Shown here: positions 27,448 through 37,033 of the stretch, piece by piece
Numbering within the stretch: the stretch's first letter is position 1
How the letters are laid out: each line of letters opens with the position of its first letter
NCBI GenBank assembly: GCA_021851405.1
Contig: JAJZDW010000020.1
Span: forward strand, 1-64,000
Direction: 5' to 3'
DNA: 64,000 bases
Origin: Pseudomonadota bacterium
Lineage (GTDB): Bacteria; Pseudomonadota; Gammaproteobacteria; Steroidobacterales; Steroidobacteraceae
Notes under the pieces: model-generated
What the model saw: the letters and a program-made list of their open reading frames with translations, nothing else
Database searches by the model: none
Told to the model about the DNA's origin: nothing
Position numbers and translations under genes: made by a program

Positions 27448-27888
27448 GTGAACGTCACTCTGCGCGAGATCACCGCCAACGACCCGTCCCTGGAAGCGGA
27501 CCTGTATCCGCTGCTGGCGGCGTTGCGGCCTGGGCTCAGCGTCAATACCTTCGATACGCTGCTAAGTGAAGGCCGCGAACAAGGTCTGCGCGTGCTGGTG
27601 GCCGACCAGGGTGCTGAGCGGTGCATCGGTGCGGCGCTGTACCGGATCGTGGCGACGAGCCGGGGTCGGGTCACGTTCCTCGACGATCTGGTCACCAATC
27701 CGGCACGCCGGTCCAAAGGCGTGGGCGCCGCGCTGCTCGCAGAAGTCGAACGGCGCGGATGCGCCGCAGGCTGCGAGCGGCTCGAACTCGATTCCGGGGT
27801 GAATAATCAGGGTTCGCACCGCTTCTATCATCGACACGGTCTGCACATCCTCGCGTTGCACTTCGCCAAGGAGCTGGAGTCTGCGTAA
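27448..27888 (+). CDS. GNAT-family N-acetyltransferase
   Basis: 146 aa from a GTG at 27448; the frame is open further upstream but without family similarity. The GNAT order is visible: RVTFLDDLVTNPARR (beta4), the acetyl-CoA loop RRSKGVGAALLAEVERR (Q/RxxGxG/A type) and SGVNNQGSHRFYHRHGL (motif B, common to small-molecule GNATs). The substrate is unknown. No ribosome site stands out. It faces a TehA-like gene convergently. Confidence 0.85.
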   Translation: MNVTLREITANDPSLEADLYPLLAALRPGLSVNTFDTLLSEGREQGLRVLVADQGAERCIGAALYRIVATSRGRVTFLDDLVTNPARRSKGVGAALLAEVERRGCAAGCERLELDSGVNNQGSHRFYHRHGLHILALHFAKELESA

Positions 27889-27926
27889 CCCCCGAGGCGC
27901 GTGCGGCGCACCGCCGCCCGGTGAGA

Positions 27927-29075
27927 CTATGACCGACGCGCACCGGTGGCCCGCGCGCGGTACGCACACCTCAGGTTCCACCCGGCCGTCACGCTCCAGA
28001 AGAGCAGCGTCGCGTCGGCAGCGCCGAGTCCGAGAGTACCGAGGGCGGGCACGTGCAGAACGCCGCCGGCCTGAAATGCGCCGAATGCCAACACGGCTGT
28101 GGAGAATGTTGGCGGCCAGGACGCCGTGGCCCGAAATCGGCACTGACGCAGCACAAAGCGCGCACTGAGCAGCAGCACCGGCACGCTCAGAAGCATCGCG
28201 ACACCCATGGACAACGCGGTCGCATCGAGCAGCCACTGCGCGGGCACCGCTCGCGGGCGCTGTTGCAGGACCTGTCCGAGCGCCGCAGCACCCAGCCCTG
28301 CGCAGCCCATGGCGATCCACCAGGACACACGCGGCGGGCTACCGAGCCCATAGCGCCGAATCCGCAGTCCCGCCAGGACAATGAGCACCCAGTAGCCGAA
28401 CGCGCCGATGACGATGCTCCCGGCCGCGAGTTCGCGCAGCGCGTCGGGCCAGTGTCCGGCGAGCTGCGCCGCTACGCGATCGGTCGCGATGCCTGCGCCG
28501 AACAGCGCCGCGGGAACCAGAAACCAGGCGCCGTCGAGCCGGTGCAAATCGAAACCCCGCGCGGCCAGTGACCAGGCGAATCGACCGATCGCCATCACCG
28601 AGGTCGCCCACGCCATCACCAGACAAATCGCCGCGAACCACAATGGTCCGCGACTCGCCGTCGTGCCCAGCGCCAATACATCGCTGGCGATCACGGTCAG
28701 ACCCAGCGGCACCGTATGCCCTCCACAACACTCATGCGCCGGACCGACGGTCCGCCACGCTCGCCAATCGATGCGCCATCCCGCGCAGTGAGGTCCGAGG
28801 GCCCGGACACTGATCCACACCGCCTGCAGAACGGCGAGGCCGAGCAGTGGCCGCATGAGTGGCGCTAGGCCGCACCGCCCCGCCAGCGCTGAGGCACCCG
28901 CGGTCGCCATGACGGCACCGAACCGCAATCCGCCGTGTGGCGAGCGGGTGGGGATCCTCGGCCCGCTCGCCGCGGACGTCGGTGCGGTTGTGCCGTGCGC
29001 CGGCACGCTCTGTCTGCTCAGGGCTGTCATCGAGCGCTGAGGGTACACCCTGGATCGGACTTTAGAGTCCATCAA
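27927..29075 (-). CDS. TehA/SLAC1-type (TDT family) membrane carrier
   Basis: 382 aa from an ATG-proximal start at 29075; an internal ATG (MTALSRQ, about 29030) would give 367 aa and is equally plausible. It has about ten hydrophobic helices in the arrangement of tellurite-resistance/dicarboxylate transporters. The family includes TehA and plant SLAC1 anion channels. Helix content such as LWFAAICLVMAWATSVMAIG and WVLIVLAGLRIRRYG supports this, but no residue signature proves the substrate. It lies 27 bases before the ClC gene on the same strand order (ClC first), so they may share a transcript as two anion-handling proteins. Confidence 0.55.
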   Translation of the reverse strand: MMDSKVRSRVYPQRSMTALSRQSVPAHGTTAPTSAASGPRIPTRSPHGGLRFGAVMATAGASALAGRCGLAPLMRPLLGLAVLQAVWISVRALGPHCAGWRIDWRAWRTVGPAHECCGGHTVPLGLTVIASDVLALGTTASRGPLWFAAICLVMAWATSVMAIGRFAWSLAARGFDLHRLDGAWFLVPAALFGAGIATDRVAAQLAGHWPDALRELAAGSIVIGAFGYWVLIVLAGLRIRRYGLGSPPRVSWWIAMGCAGLGAAALGQVLQQRPRAVPAQWLLDATALSMGVAMLLSVPVLLLSARFVLRQCRFRATASWPPTFSTAVLAFGAFQAGGVLHVPALGTLGLGAADATLLFWSVTAGWNLRCAYRARATGARRS

Positions 29076-29102
29076 AGGGCGCGAACCGGATGCGCTGCGC
29101 CG

Positions 29103-30881
29103 TCAGTAGAGGCTCATCAGCTGTGCACGTTCGCGTTCGAGTTGGCCCGCAAGCGCCCGCACCCGCAGCAGGTCGCGCCGGGCCACCAGGCCGACCAGCA
29201 CGCCGGAGGTCCGCTCCACGATCGGCACGCGACCGACATCGGCCGCAATCATCCGGTCGGCCAGATCGCCCACACGGTCCTCAGGATGGCCGACGAGCAC
29301 CTCGGGGGAACCCAGCCGCTCGCCCAAGGTCTCCACATCCCGCCATCCCTCCCGCGACCAGCGCAGCATGTCGGCACGCGACACCATGCCCGCGACACGC
29401 CCGGCATCATCGACCACCGGATAGCTCCTGTGACGCGGCACGCCTGAGCCGGTCTCAAAGAATGCCCGCGCGCCCGTCATCGACAGACTCGCCACCAAGG
29501 TGTGCACGGGATGCGCCATGATGTCGCGGACACGCATCACCTCGAAGGGATCGACGGTGTACTCGTACGTCAGATGCCGACCGCGGCGGGCCAGGCGCTC
29601 GGTGAGGATGGAGCGGCGCATCAACAGCACCGTCACTGCAAAGGACGCCGCGCACGCGATGATGACTGCGGGCATGATCCGCAAATCGCCGGTGAGCTCG
29701 ACGGCGAATACCGTGGCGGTCAATGGGCAGCGCAGCGTGCCGCCGAGCACGGCGGCCATGGCGATGAGCGCCCAGAACCCCGAGCCGCCGAACGGCAGCA
29801 CATGTGCCTCGAGCACCCCGACCGCCCCGCCCATCATCAGCAGCGGCGCGAGCGTACCGCCCGACGTCCCTGAAGCCAGCGAGACGACCCAGATGATCGA
29901 CTTCACGATCAGCAGCGCAATCGCAGCATGCATCAGCACATTGCCGCTGATCAGGGCCTGGATGTTGTCGTACCCGACGCCAAGCGCAGCAGGATCGATG
30001 AGGCCGCCGACCCCGACCACGAGGCCCGCGAGCGCGGGCCACCACATCCAGTGCAGGGGCAGTTTCTCGTACTGCTCCTCGACCCAGTAGAGCGCCCCGG
30101 TGGTGAGCGCGGACTGCAGTCCGGCGATGACCCCGACCAGCGCGCACACCAGCAGGCCCCACCAGGGCAGGACCGGCGCACCGCGGTGTGCAAAGAGCGG
30201 CCATGCGCCGACCAGCCAGGGCCGCCAGGCGATAGCCACGACGGCCGAAACGACCACGGGCACGAAACTGCGCGGCTTCCACTCGAACAGCATGATCTCG
30301 ATCGCCAGCAACACCGCCGCCACGGGCGTGCCGAAGATGGCCGTCATGCCGGCCGCGGCACCTGCGGCGAGCAGCGTCTTGCGCTCCGCGGCGCTCAACC
30401 TGAAGAACTGGGCAAACAGCGAACCGAGCGCCCCGCCGGTCATGATGATCGGTCCCTCGGCGCCGAACGGGCCGCCGGTGCCGATGGCAATGGCCGAGGA
30501 CAGGGGCTTCCACAACGCGACTTTCGGCTCAATGCGGCTCTGTCCGATGAGGATCGCCTCGAGCGCCTCGGGAATGCCGTGGCCGCGGATTTTGTTCGAG
30601 CCGTAGCGCCCGATCAGACCGACGATGAGCCCGCCGATGACCGGAATCATGATCGAGCTGGGTGCCAGGTGTGCGTGGCTGAGAGATGCCGTGTGCGGGG
30701 AGAGGACATGGTAGTAGGCGAGATTCGTCACGAGTGCGATCAGCGTCAGCAGCGCCCATGCCGCCCATGCGCCGAAGGTCCCGGTCACAAGCGCCAGGGC
30801 CGAGAGCACCAGCAGCCGGCGGTCGGCGGTGAAGTCACGCAGCGTGTCGTTCGAGCCGTGAGTGGAGGCAGAAGACTTCAT
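29103..30881 (-). CDS. ClC-family chloride channel/antiporter with C-terminal CBS domains
   Basis: 592 aa. It has the ClC selectivity-filter motifs: GTGGPFGAEGPIIM (GxFxxEGP region), GTSGGTLAPLL and, near helix N, a typical hydrophobic stretch; helix pairs span residues 25-430. The cytoplasmic end carries two CBS modules (MRVRDIMAHPVHTLVAS and GDLADRMIAADVGRVPIVE), which often bind adenine nucleotides. The outer-gate Glu of the GAEGP motif is retained, as expected for a proton-coupled exchanger. GGGAG precedes the ATG, and a palindrome overlaps the probable promoter. No fluoride riboswitch was recognised upstream. Confidence 0.92.
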   Translation of the reverse strand: MKSSASTHGSNDTLRDFTADRRLLVLSALALVTGTFGAWAAWALLTLIALVTNLAYYHVLSPHTASLSHAHLAPSSIMIPVIGGLIVGLIGRYGSNKIRGHGIPEALEAILIGQSRIEPKVALWKPLSSAIAIGTGGPFGAEGPIIMTGGALGSLFAQFFRLSAAERKTLLAAGAAAGMTAIFGTPVAAVLLAIEIMLFEWKPRSFVPVVVSAVVAIAWRPWLVGAWPLFAHRGAPVLPWWGLLVCALVGVIAGLQSALTTGALYWVEEQYEKLPLHWMWWPALAGLVVGVGGLIDPAALGVGYDNIQALISGNVLMHAAIALLIVKSIIWVVSLASGTSGGTLAPLLMMGGAVGVLEAHVLPFGGSGFWALIAMAAVLGGTLRCPLTATVFAVELTGDLRIMPAVIIACAASFAVTVLLMRRSILTERLARRGRHLTYEYTVDPFEVMRVRDIMAHPVHTLVASLSMTGARAFFETGSGVPRHRSYPVVDDAGRVAGMVSRADMLRWSREGWRDVETLGERLGSPEVLVGHPEDRVGDLADRMIAADVGRVPIVERTSGVLVGLVARRDLLRVRALAGQLERERAQLMSLY

Positions 30882-30922
30882 GATGCTCCCGAGAACAGGC
30901 GGTGAGGACCTCTAGGGCATTT

Positions 30923-30941
30923 TATATCGTCTCCCGATATA
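30923..30941. promoter_or_regulatory. Perfect inverted repeat over the ClC promoter
   Basis: TATATCG at 30923-30929 pairs with CGATATA at 30935-30941 across 5 bases. On the minus strand the right part runs into TATAAAAT, a likely -10 box, about 40 bases before the ClC ATG. A repressor bound here would block the promoter. The protein is unknown. Confidence 0.5.
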
Positions 30942-31482
30942 TGTGGTCGTCAGCGTTCAAAAACGGTCGCACGTGGCGCACGGACTGAGACGGGTGCCGA
31001 TCACACGGCGGGCGCGCCGGGCCTTCGCGGGCAGCCGCCCTCTACGGGACGCGCATGTCGAGCCACCCCGCCCGATGACGCGACGGCGGACGGTGCACGG
31101 CATGCACCGCGCTCGCCTCTTCGTCGGCGCCCCCGAGCCCGAATGCATCCGAGGCACCCTCGTGCAACACGCACGCGGGGGACGCGAACTGTCCGGCCGG
31201 GACTGGATCGTTGGGGCTCGCGATGCGCTGAGGCGCACACCGGCTGCGCATCTTCGAGTGCAAATGCCTCACCTCCCCGCCTTCGCCTGCAGAGCGCCCG
31301 GCGCCGCGCGGGGGTGCCAGAGGTTGCGGATCATGCCGATCAGGATGCGTCCGCGCTTCGCGTGGTGTCACTGGGGAGGCCTTCGCGAAGGCGGAAGATC
31401 GCGAGTCACGCTTAATTGATCATGAGATGACTCACTGTTCGCACCTCGTTCCGCAGTGCTCGGCACCATTCTCTCGTGATCC
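30942..31482. other. Gene-free stretch
   Basis: About 540 bases between the ClC promoter and a broken ferritin-like gene. Only shadow frames are seen; no RNA or repeat was recognised. Confidence 0.45.
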
Positions 31483-32323
31483 TCAGCGCAGCAGCATCCA
31501 GGTCGCCGCCGACACTGAACCCAGAATCACGCGCCCCATGACCGGCGGCAGGTCGAGTGGCTTCAGGAACATCTTCAGCGCCATCCGGTACGGGAAATGG
31601 GCCCGCAACCATCCCGCGGATACTGCGCAGGAACTCCTCATACTGCCCGCGTTCGACGGGGCGCTCGGGATGGCTGACCCGCAGGACGTGCTTGAACGCG
31701 ATGTAGCCGGCTTCGGCATCGATCTCGTTGGCGCGGTTCCACAGCGTGCACATCCCTGCGGTGCGCCCCGGGTGTTCGCGTTAGCGGTAGCGGCGGAAGA
31801 AGTGATAGAAATTCTTGTAGTGCCGGACTTCATCCGCGGCGATCCGCCCGGCGATGTCCTTCAGCACCGGTTCCGGGGCACTCTCGGCCAGGAATCGATA
31901 GAAGCTCGACGTCCCGCTCTCGATCACACAGCGCGCCACCATCTCGAGCGAGCGGCTCGGCGCCAGTCGCTCGAGTTGGCAGCACCGGGAATACTCCGCG
32001 TAGAACCCCTGATAGGCCCGCTCCCAGGCGAACTGCGGCCACGCCGTCTGCACGTACCGGCGCAAGGCGGCGCCGTGTTGCCGTTCCTCCGGCTCCCAAT
32101 GATGCCGCAGCCAGTCGACCACTGCTGGGTCGTCACGGGAATACTCGACGAGATTTGCCGTGTACCGATCAGAGATGATCTCGATGAAGGAAGCGCAGGC
32201 CACGAGGCGCAGCAGCGTCTCCTCCCCCGCCGACCTGTGCGGATCGATCCGATCGTACCGGATGCTCTCCATGGACCACGGCAGCGGCGGGGCGTCATCG
32301 GCAGCGGGCGTGTTCATCGGCAC
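31483..32323 (-). pseudogene. Ferritin-like domain protein, broken by a stop and a frameshift
   Basis: From 32323 the frame reads PWSMESIRYDRIDPHRSAG, WEPEERQHGAALRRYVQT, ARCVIESGTSSFYRFL and IAADEVRHYKNFYHFFRRYR, then a TAA at 31781. The same frame continues with the expected family sequence (NEIDAEAGYIAFKHVLRVSH, EEFLRSIRG). One extra G in a GGG run near 31612 then shifts frame, and RAHFPYRMALKMFLKPLDLP continues to a stop at 31483. The E...EExxH and DExxH motifs are ferritin-like di-iron signatures. Intact relatives of about 280 aa carry both parts joined. A 180-aa product could still be made. Confidence 0.7.
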
Positions 32324-32423
32324 CTGCTGGCGGATTGCGGCGGACTCTCTCCTCTGTCCCCGGTGCGATGCTCGCGTTCGAAGTGAACTTCGGTCCTACT
32401 GCGCCGACCCTAGTGTGCGGCCC

Positions 32424-33260
32424 TCACCAGCCGAACCCGAAGGCGATCGCGGACAAACCGCCCGCGACCAGGCAATACCACGCGAACGGCGAGAGCGCCC
32501 AGACGTCGTGCTTGCGAAAATAGCGCATGAGGAAGGCAGTGCTCGCGTAGGCCACGATGCCGGCGGCCACTGCCGCCAGCAACGCTGGACCGAACAACGC
32601 GTGCAGCAAATGACCGTGCACGAGCTTCGGCACCTCGAGGACGGCCGCGGCGAAGATCACCGGCGTACCCATGAGAAAGGTAAAGCGCGCGGCCGACTCA
32701 TGACTGATGCCGCGGCTCAGGCCGCCGACGATCGTCGCTCCGGAGCGCGAGATGCCCGGCAGAAAGGCCATGCATTGATACAGTCCGATCACGAGCGCAT
32801 CGAGATACGACAGCTGCTCGGCGCGTCGTGTGGCCGCGCGCCGCAGCGCCTCACCGAGCCACAGCAAGCCGGCGTTCGCCGCCAGGAACAACGAGGCTGC
32901 GAGCGGGTTGGCGAACAGATGCGCCAACGGCTTCTTCAGCGTGAAACCGACGATGACCGCCGGGATCGTGGCCACGATCAGACGCGCGATCAAGCCCCGT
33001 TGCACGGCGTTCTCAGCGGCGCCGCCGCGCCCGAAGAACCCCGCGAGCATGGCCAGCCAGTCGGCGCGAAAGTAGATGAGCAACGCCGTTGCGGTCCCGA
33101 CGTGCAGCATGACCAGAAATGGCAGGAAGCCAGGCGCCGCCAAATTGATCGGCCAATGCAGCAGTGCGGGCACGATGACCGCATGGCCAAGGGAGCTCAC
33201 GGGGAACAGCTCGGTGGCGCCCTGAAGAATGGCGAACAGCAGCGCGTGCAGCGTATCCAA
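32424..33260 (-). CDS. uppP: Undecaprenyl-diphosphate phosphatase (BacA/UppP)
   Basis: 278 aa from a TTG at 33258-33260, with GAGG 8 bases upstream; a longer TTG start at 33350 adds a Cys-rich tail not seen in the family. It has about eight transmembrane helices. The active-site motifs are GATELFPVSSLGH (usually TEFLPISSSGH, so a mild variant) and FLPGISRSGATIVGGL with the catalytic Ser-Arg. It hydrolyses undecaprenyl diphosphate to the monophosphate for cell-wall lipid-carrier recycling and contributes to bacitracin resistance. The neighbours are unrelated. Confidence 0.9.
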   Translation of the reverse strand: MDTLHALLFAILQGATELFPVSSLGHAVIVPALLHWPINLAAPGFLPFLVMLHVGTATALLIYFRADWLAMLAGFFGRGGAAENAVQRGLIARLIVATIPAVIVGFTLKKPLAHLFANPLAASLFLAANAGLLWLGEALRRAATRRAEQLSYLDALVIGLYQCMAFLPGISRSGATIVGGLSRGISHESAARFTFLMGTPVIFAAAVLEVPKLVHGHLLHALFGPALLAAVAAGIVAYASTAFLMRYFRKHDVWALSPFAWYCLVAGGLSAIAFGFGW

Positions 33261-33431
33261 GTCTCTGACCTCGACGGCGGCGCCGCAGGCGCACGACCCA
33301 ATGAAAAATGATGTGCTATCGAGACTACGGGGGCCCTGCTGCAATTGCAAGATGACCGCCGTGAGGTCAGTCGCCTCGCCCGCAGCGCAACGAGGTGCGC
33401 ACGCGGCGGCGGATGCGAGTCCCTGCGCCGC

Positions 33432-34682
33432 TCAGGGGCGCAGCGCCGCCTCGAGCGCCTCGAGGAGGCCCTCGAGTTCCCTCGCGGTGGTGTAGTGCAC
33501 GAACGACAGGCGCACCACGCCGCGATCGGGATCAATCTTGAGCGCTTGGAGCAACCGCACGGCGTAAAACCCGCCGCAGCCGATCATGTAGCCCTGGGCG
33601 GCGAGCCGCTCCGCCACCACCGTCGGCTCGACCCGGTGTGGCACGAATGAAACGGTCGCGACCCGCTGCTCGGCCCGAGTCGGGCCGAGCAGCCGCAGAT
33701 CGCTGCGCTCGCGCAAAAAGCCGAGCAATCTCTCCAGCAGCGGCAGCTCGGCAGCTCGCAGCGCCTCGCGCACGCGCTGCGCCCGCTGTGCACTCGATGC
33801 GCCGGGATGCTGGTGTTGGTCGAGCACATCGAAATATTCGGCGACTCCCCGCGCGGCGGCCACCTGCGCGTGATCCGGGCCTGCCGGCGTCAGGCGCTTG
33901 GACGGATGCGCGGCGTTAAAGACGTGCCCCTCGTTGGCCAGCGCCTCGAGCAGTTGCGCACCCACGACCATCACCCCCTGATGCGGGCCATAGGTCTTGT
34001 ACAAGGAGAGCAGGTAAATATCCGCCCCGAGCATGCGCACGTCGGGCAGGCCATGGGGCGCCCAGGACACCCCGTCGACGACGACGTACGCGCCGGCGTG
34101 ATGGGCTCGTGCGACGATCTCGGCGACGGGATTGATGTCACCGATGATGTTGGAAGCGTGCGGGAAAACGACCAGACGCGTGCGCCGCGAGAGTAATGCC
34201 TCAAGAGCGCGCAGGTCCAGACGTCCGCTCACCGGATCCACCGCCCATTCACGGATCACCACGCCGCGCTCGGCCATCCGGCGCCATACGCCGCTGTTGG
34301 CCTCGTGGTCCTGGTTGGTGACGATGACTTCCTCGCCGGCGCGCACCACGGTGCGAAAGGCCTGCGCCAGGACGTAGGTATTCTGTGACGTCGAGGGCCC
34401 GAAATGGACCTCCGCGACCGTGACGCCCAGGTATTCGGCCAACCGCGCGCGCGCGCCATCCATCCACTCGCCGGCTTCGGCCGAGGCTGCGAACGGGTAA
34501 TACGGCTGCACCTTCAGGCGCCGATAGTACTCATGCAGATGCTCGATGACCGGGCCGCAGGCGTAGGAACCGCCGGCGTTTTCAAAAAACGCCTGGCCGT
34601 GCAACGTCGGCTCACGGAATGCCGGAAATTGCGCCCGGGCGAACTCGACGTCCAGAGGCGATGTGATCTCAGCCAATCTCAT
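33432..34682 (-). CDS. Cysteine-desulfurase-like class V aminotransferase
   Basis: 416 aa from the ATG at 34680-34682, preceded by GGGGGA. It is a PLP enzyme of the SufS/CsdA-like class V group. Visible features are FFENAGGSYACGPVI near the start, GPSTSQNTYVLAQ, NQDHEANSGVWRRMAERG, YVVVDGVSWAPHGLPD and SLYKTYGPHQGVM, where the Lys should bind PLP. The active-site Cys loop of true NifS/SufS is not obvious, so this may be a desulfurase-like or kynureninase-like enzyme of the EgtE/VioD-type subgroup; the substrate is unknown. It stands alone upstream (in transcription) of the uppP gene. Confidence 0.78.
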   Translation of the reverse strand: MRLAEITSPLDVEFARAQFPAFREPTLHGQAFFENAGGSYACGPVIEHLHEYYRRLKVQPYYPFAASAEAGEWMDGARARLAEYLGVTVAEVHFGPSTSQNTYVLAQAFRTVVRAGEEVIVTNQDHEANSGVWRRMAERGVVIREWAVDPVSGRLDLRALEALLSRRTRLVVFPHASNIIGDINPVAEIVARAHHAGAYVVVDGVSWAPHGLPDVRMLGADIYLLSLYKTYGPHQGVMVVGAQLLEALANEGHVFNAAHPSKRLTPAGPDHAQVAAARGVAEYFDVLDQHQHPGASSAQRAQRVREALRAAELPLLERLLGFLRERSDLRLLGPTRAEQRVATVSFVPHRVEPTVVAERLAAQGYMIGCGGFYAVRLLQALKIDPDRGVVRLSFVHYTTARELEGLLEALEAALRP

Positions 34683-34751
34683 AGGCGATCCCCCTACCGA
34701 TGGGTCCACTCAACCGTGACGGGGTGTGTACGACCGTCACCGCATGCATTG

Positions 34752-36770
34752 TCACCGACCCTGCACTGCGACGGTCGATTCGAGCGAGCGCGCCGCGGAC
34801 TGGCGGGGCGGTACCAACCGAGCGGAGTTGCCGATGAAGGTCAGCTCGGAGGCGACGTGAATGAATGCCGCGAGCAGCGGGTTCAGCAGACCGAAGCCCG
34901 CGAGCGCGATGCCAACGATATCGACGCCGAGGGTGCCGATGAAGTTCGCCCAGATGATTCGCCGGGTGCGCCGCGCGATGGCCAGGGTCTCGGCGAACTT
35001 CACCAGATCGTTGCCAAGGAGCACGACGTCCGCGCTCTCGCGCGCCACGTCGGTGCCCGAGCCCATCGCAACCCCGACCTGCGCCGCCACGAGCGCCGGC
35101 GCGTCGTTGACGCCATCACCGATCATCGCGACGATGCGGCCCTCGCCGGTGAGTGCCTGGATATAGCGGCGCTTGTCCTCGGGCATCAGTTCGGCGGCGA
35201 CCTCACCGATACCCAACTGATCGGCGAGCGCATCGGCCACGGCCTGGGCGTCCCCGGTCAACAGCACGATGCGCGCGCCGAGGGCGCGGATTTGATCGAC
35301 GGCGCGGCGCGCCTCGGGACGGACTCGATCGGCGATCTCGATGGCGCCGAGAAACTGCCCGTTGCGCGCGACATAGACCTGCGCGGCGCCGCGTGATGCG
35401 CGCGCCACGGCCTGCGGTGCGACCGCGACATCCTGTGCCGAGAGCCAGGCGAGGTTTCCGACCAGCACGCGCTCGGCGCCGAGCGCGGCATCGATCCCGC
35501 GTCCGGGCTGGTAGGCGAAGCGCTCGGGTTCGCCGATCGTGCGGCCCATCGCCTGAGCGTAGGCGACGATGGTTTTGCCCAAGGGATGTTCAGAGCGCAT
35601 CTCGGCGGCCGCCGCGACGTCGATCAGCTCCTGCGCATCGATGCCGTCGGCCGGATGCACGGCCCGCACCTCGGGCTGACCGAAGGTGAGCGTGCCGGTC
35701 TTGTCGAGTACGACGGTGTCGACGCGGCCGAGCTGCTCGAGATAGAGGCCGCCCTTGATGATCGCGCCGCCGCGGGCCGCCCGGCCAATGGCCCCGAGAA
35801 TCGCGAGCGGCGTCCCGGCCGCGATGCCGCAGGCACCGGCGACGATGATCACTGAGATCGTCGAGCGCAGGTCACGCGTCAGCAGATAGGTGAATGCCGC
35901 GGCCGCCAGAGCGAAGTAGACCAGATAGCCGGCGAGCCGGTCGGCCAGGCGCTGCACCGGGGCGCGTGAGCGCTCGGCCTGCTCGACCGCTTCGATGATC
36001 TTCCCGTAGCTGGTGTCGCGGCCGATTCGCTCGGCCCGGATCTCGAGCGCGCCGGATTGGTTGATGGAGCCGGCAAAGACCGCCGCGCCGGAGAGCTTTT
36101 CCACGGGCAGCGACTCTCCCGTGATGCGCGACTCATCGACGAACGAATGGCCGGCGATCACCGTGCCGTCGACCGGAATCCGCCCGCCCGGATTGACCAG
36201 CACCGCCTCGCCGGGCTGAAGAGCATCGGCATCCACCTCGGTCACAGTGCCTGCGCGGCGGACCGCGATCGCCCTCGGCAGAAACTCGAGCAGATCGTGG
36301 ATGGCACGGCGCCCGCGCGAGACGGTCAAGCCCTCAAGCACTTCGGCGATGAGCACGAACAGCGTAATGACGAGCGCGGTGAAGAATTGCGCGATCGCAG
36401 CGGCGGCGAGAATGGCGATGGACATCGACAGTTCCATGGTCATGCGCCGCGCCAGGAGATTTTCGAACGCCTCGCGATAGATCGGCCAGCCGCCGATCAG
36501 CAGTCCTGCCGCGCCGAGCACGCTGATCGAGGACAGCGGCTCCCAGACGTGCAACCACACGGCGATCGCCGCCAGGGCGACGATGGCAATCCGTGCGCCC
36601 TCGGTCCACGAGAAGCCATGCTCATGGTCATGCTCGTGGTCGTGGTGGTGGTGGTGATGCGACCGCGGGTTTACCGCGGCGCAGGCGCTGCCGTCCGATG
36701 CGGCGGAGATCGGTTCTTGCGGCATCTCGTTCGCGGCGTCGCTTCTACTTGAAATACGTCCGGACGACAT
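34752..36770 (-). CDS. Heavy-metal P1B-type ATPase with His-rich N-terminus and altered CPC motif
   Basis: 672 aa. The start ATG at 36770 has GAGGAA 8 bases upstream and overlaps the repressor gene by 26 bases. The N-terminus has SHHHHHHDHEHDHEHGF, a metal-binding tail. P-type motifs are complete: RITGESLPVEK, DKTGTLTFGQ, SEHPLGK and [14 protein letters not shown]. The intramembrane metal motif, normally CPC or SPC, reads GACGIAAGTPLA here, with Cys at residue 314 and no Pro, so the substrate site is unlike copper or zinc pumps. Coupling to an RcnR-type repressor suggests nickel/cobalt export, but this is inference. Confidence 0.85.
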   Translation of the reverse strand: MSSGRISSRSDAANEMPQEPISAASDGSACAAVNPRSHHHHHHDHEHDHEHGFSWTEGARIAIVALAAIAVWLHVWEPLSSISVLGAAGLLIGGWPIYREAFENLLARRMTMELSMSIAILAAAAIAQFFTALVITLFVLIAEVLEGLTVSRGRRAIHDLLEFLPRAIAVRRAGTVTEVDADALQPGEAVLVNPGGRIPVDGTVIAGHSFVDESRITGESLPVEKLSGAAVFAGSINQSGALEIRAERIGRDTSYGKIIEAVEQAERSRAPVQRLADRLAGYLVYFALAAAAFTYLLTRDLRSTISVIIVAGACGIAAGTPLAILGAIGRAARGGAIIKGGLYLEQLGRVDTVVLDKTGTLTFGQPEVRAVHPADGIDAQELIDVAAAAEMRSEHPLGKTIVAYAQAMGRTIGEPERFAYQPGRGIDAALGAERVLVGNLAWLSAQDVAVAPQAVARASRGAAQVYVARNGQFLGAIEIADRVRPEARRAVDQIRALGARIVLLTGDAQAVADALADQLGIGEVAAELMPEDKRRYIQALTGEGRIVAMIGDGVNDAPALVAAQVGVAMGSGTDVARESADVVLLGNDLVKFAETLAIARRTRRIIWANFIGTLGVDIVGIALAGFGLLNPLLAAFIHVASELTFIGNSARLVPPRQSAARSLESTVAVQGR

Positions 36771-37023
36771 CGATGAGTTCCTCGGCCCCTTCGCGGTGCT
36801 CGCCAGGGGGGCCCGCCGCGGACGCCGCCCAGTGTGTCTTGATGTGATCTTCCAGAACTTCTGCCATCAGGCCGCTGATCGCGCCGCGTACCGCGGCGAT
36901 CTGTTGCAGGACGGCCGTACAGCCCTGCTCGGCTTCCAGGGCGCGCTCCAGCGCCTCGACCTGCCCGCGAATGCGGCGGACCCGAGCCAGGAGCTTCGTC
37001 TTCTCGCGTGCCGTGTGTGTCAT
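36745..37023 (-). CDS. RcnR/FrmR-family metal-sensing repressor
   Basis: 92 aa of the DUF156 (CsoR/RcnR/FrmR) all-helical repressor family. Putative ligands are His3, Cys35, His60 and His64 (MTH, EQGC, EDHIKTH). This H-C-H-H pattern is the nickel/cobalt-binding fingerprint of E. coli RcnR; CsoR would have Cys-His-Cys and FrmR has Pro2 and Glu64. The family binds G-tract operators and releases DNA on metal binding. A fitting site lies at 37034-37052, just upstream of the ATG. It is co-transcribed with the P-type ATPase, with which it overlaps. Confidence 0.88.
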   Translation of the reverse strand: MTHTAREKTKLLARVRRIRGQVEALERALEAEQGCTAVLQQIAAVRGAISGLMAEVLEDHIKTHWAASAAGPPGEHREGAEELIDVVRTYFK

Positions 37024-37033
37024 GGAGGATCGT

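Noticed and set aside
30882-31000. A fluoride riboswitch upstream of the ClC gene
   Set aside because: The conserved fluoride aptamer elements are not recognisable; only a palindrome overlapping a -10 box was found.
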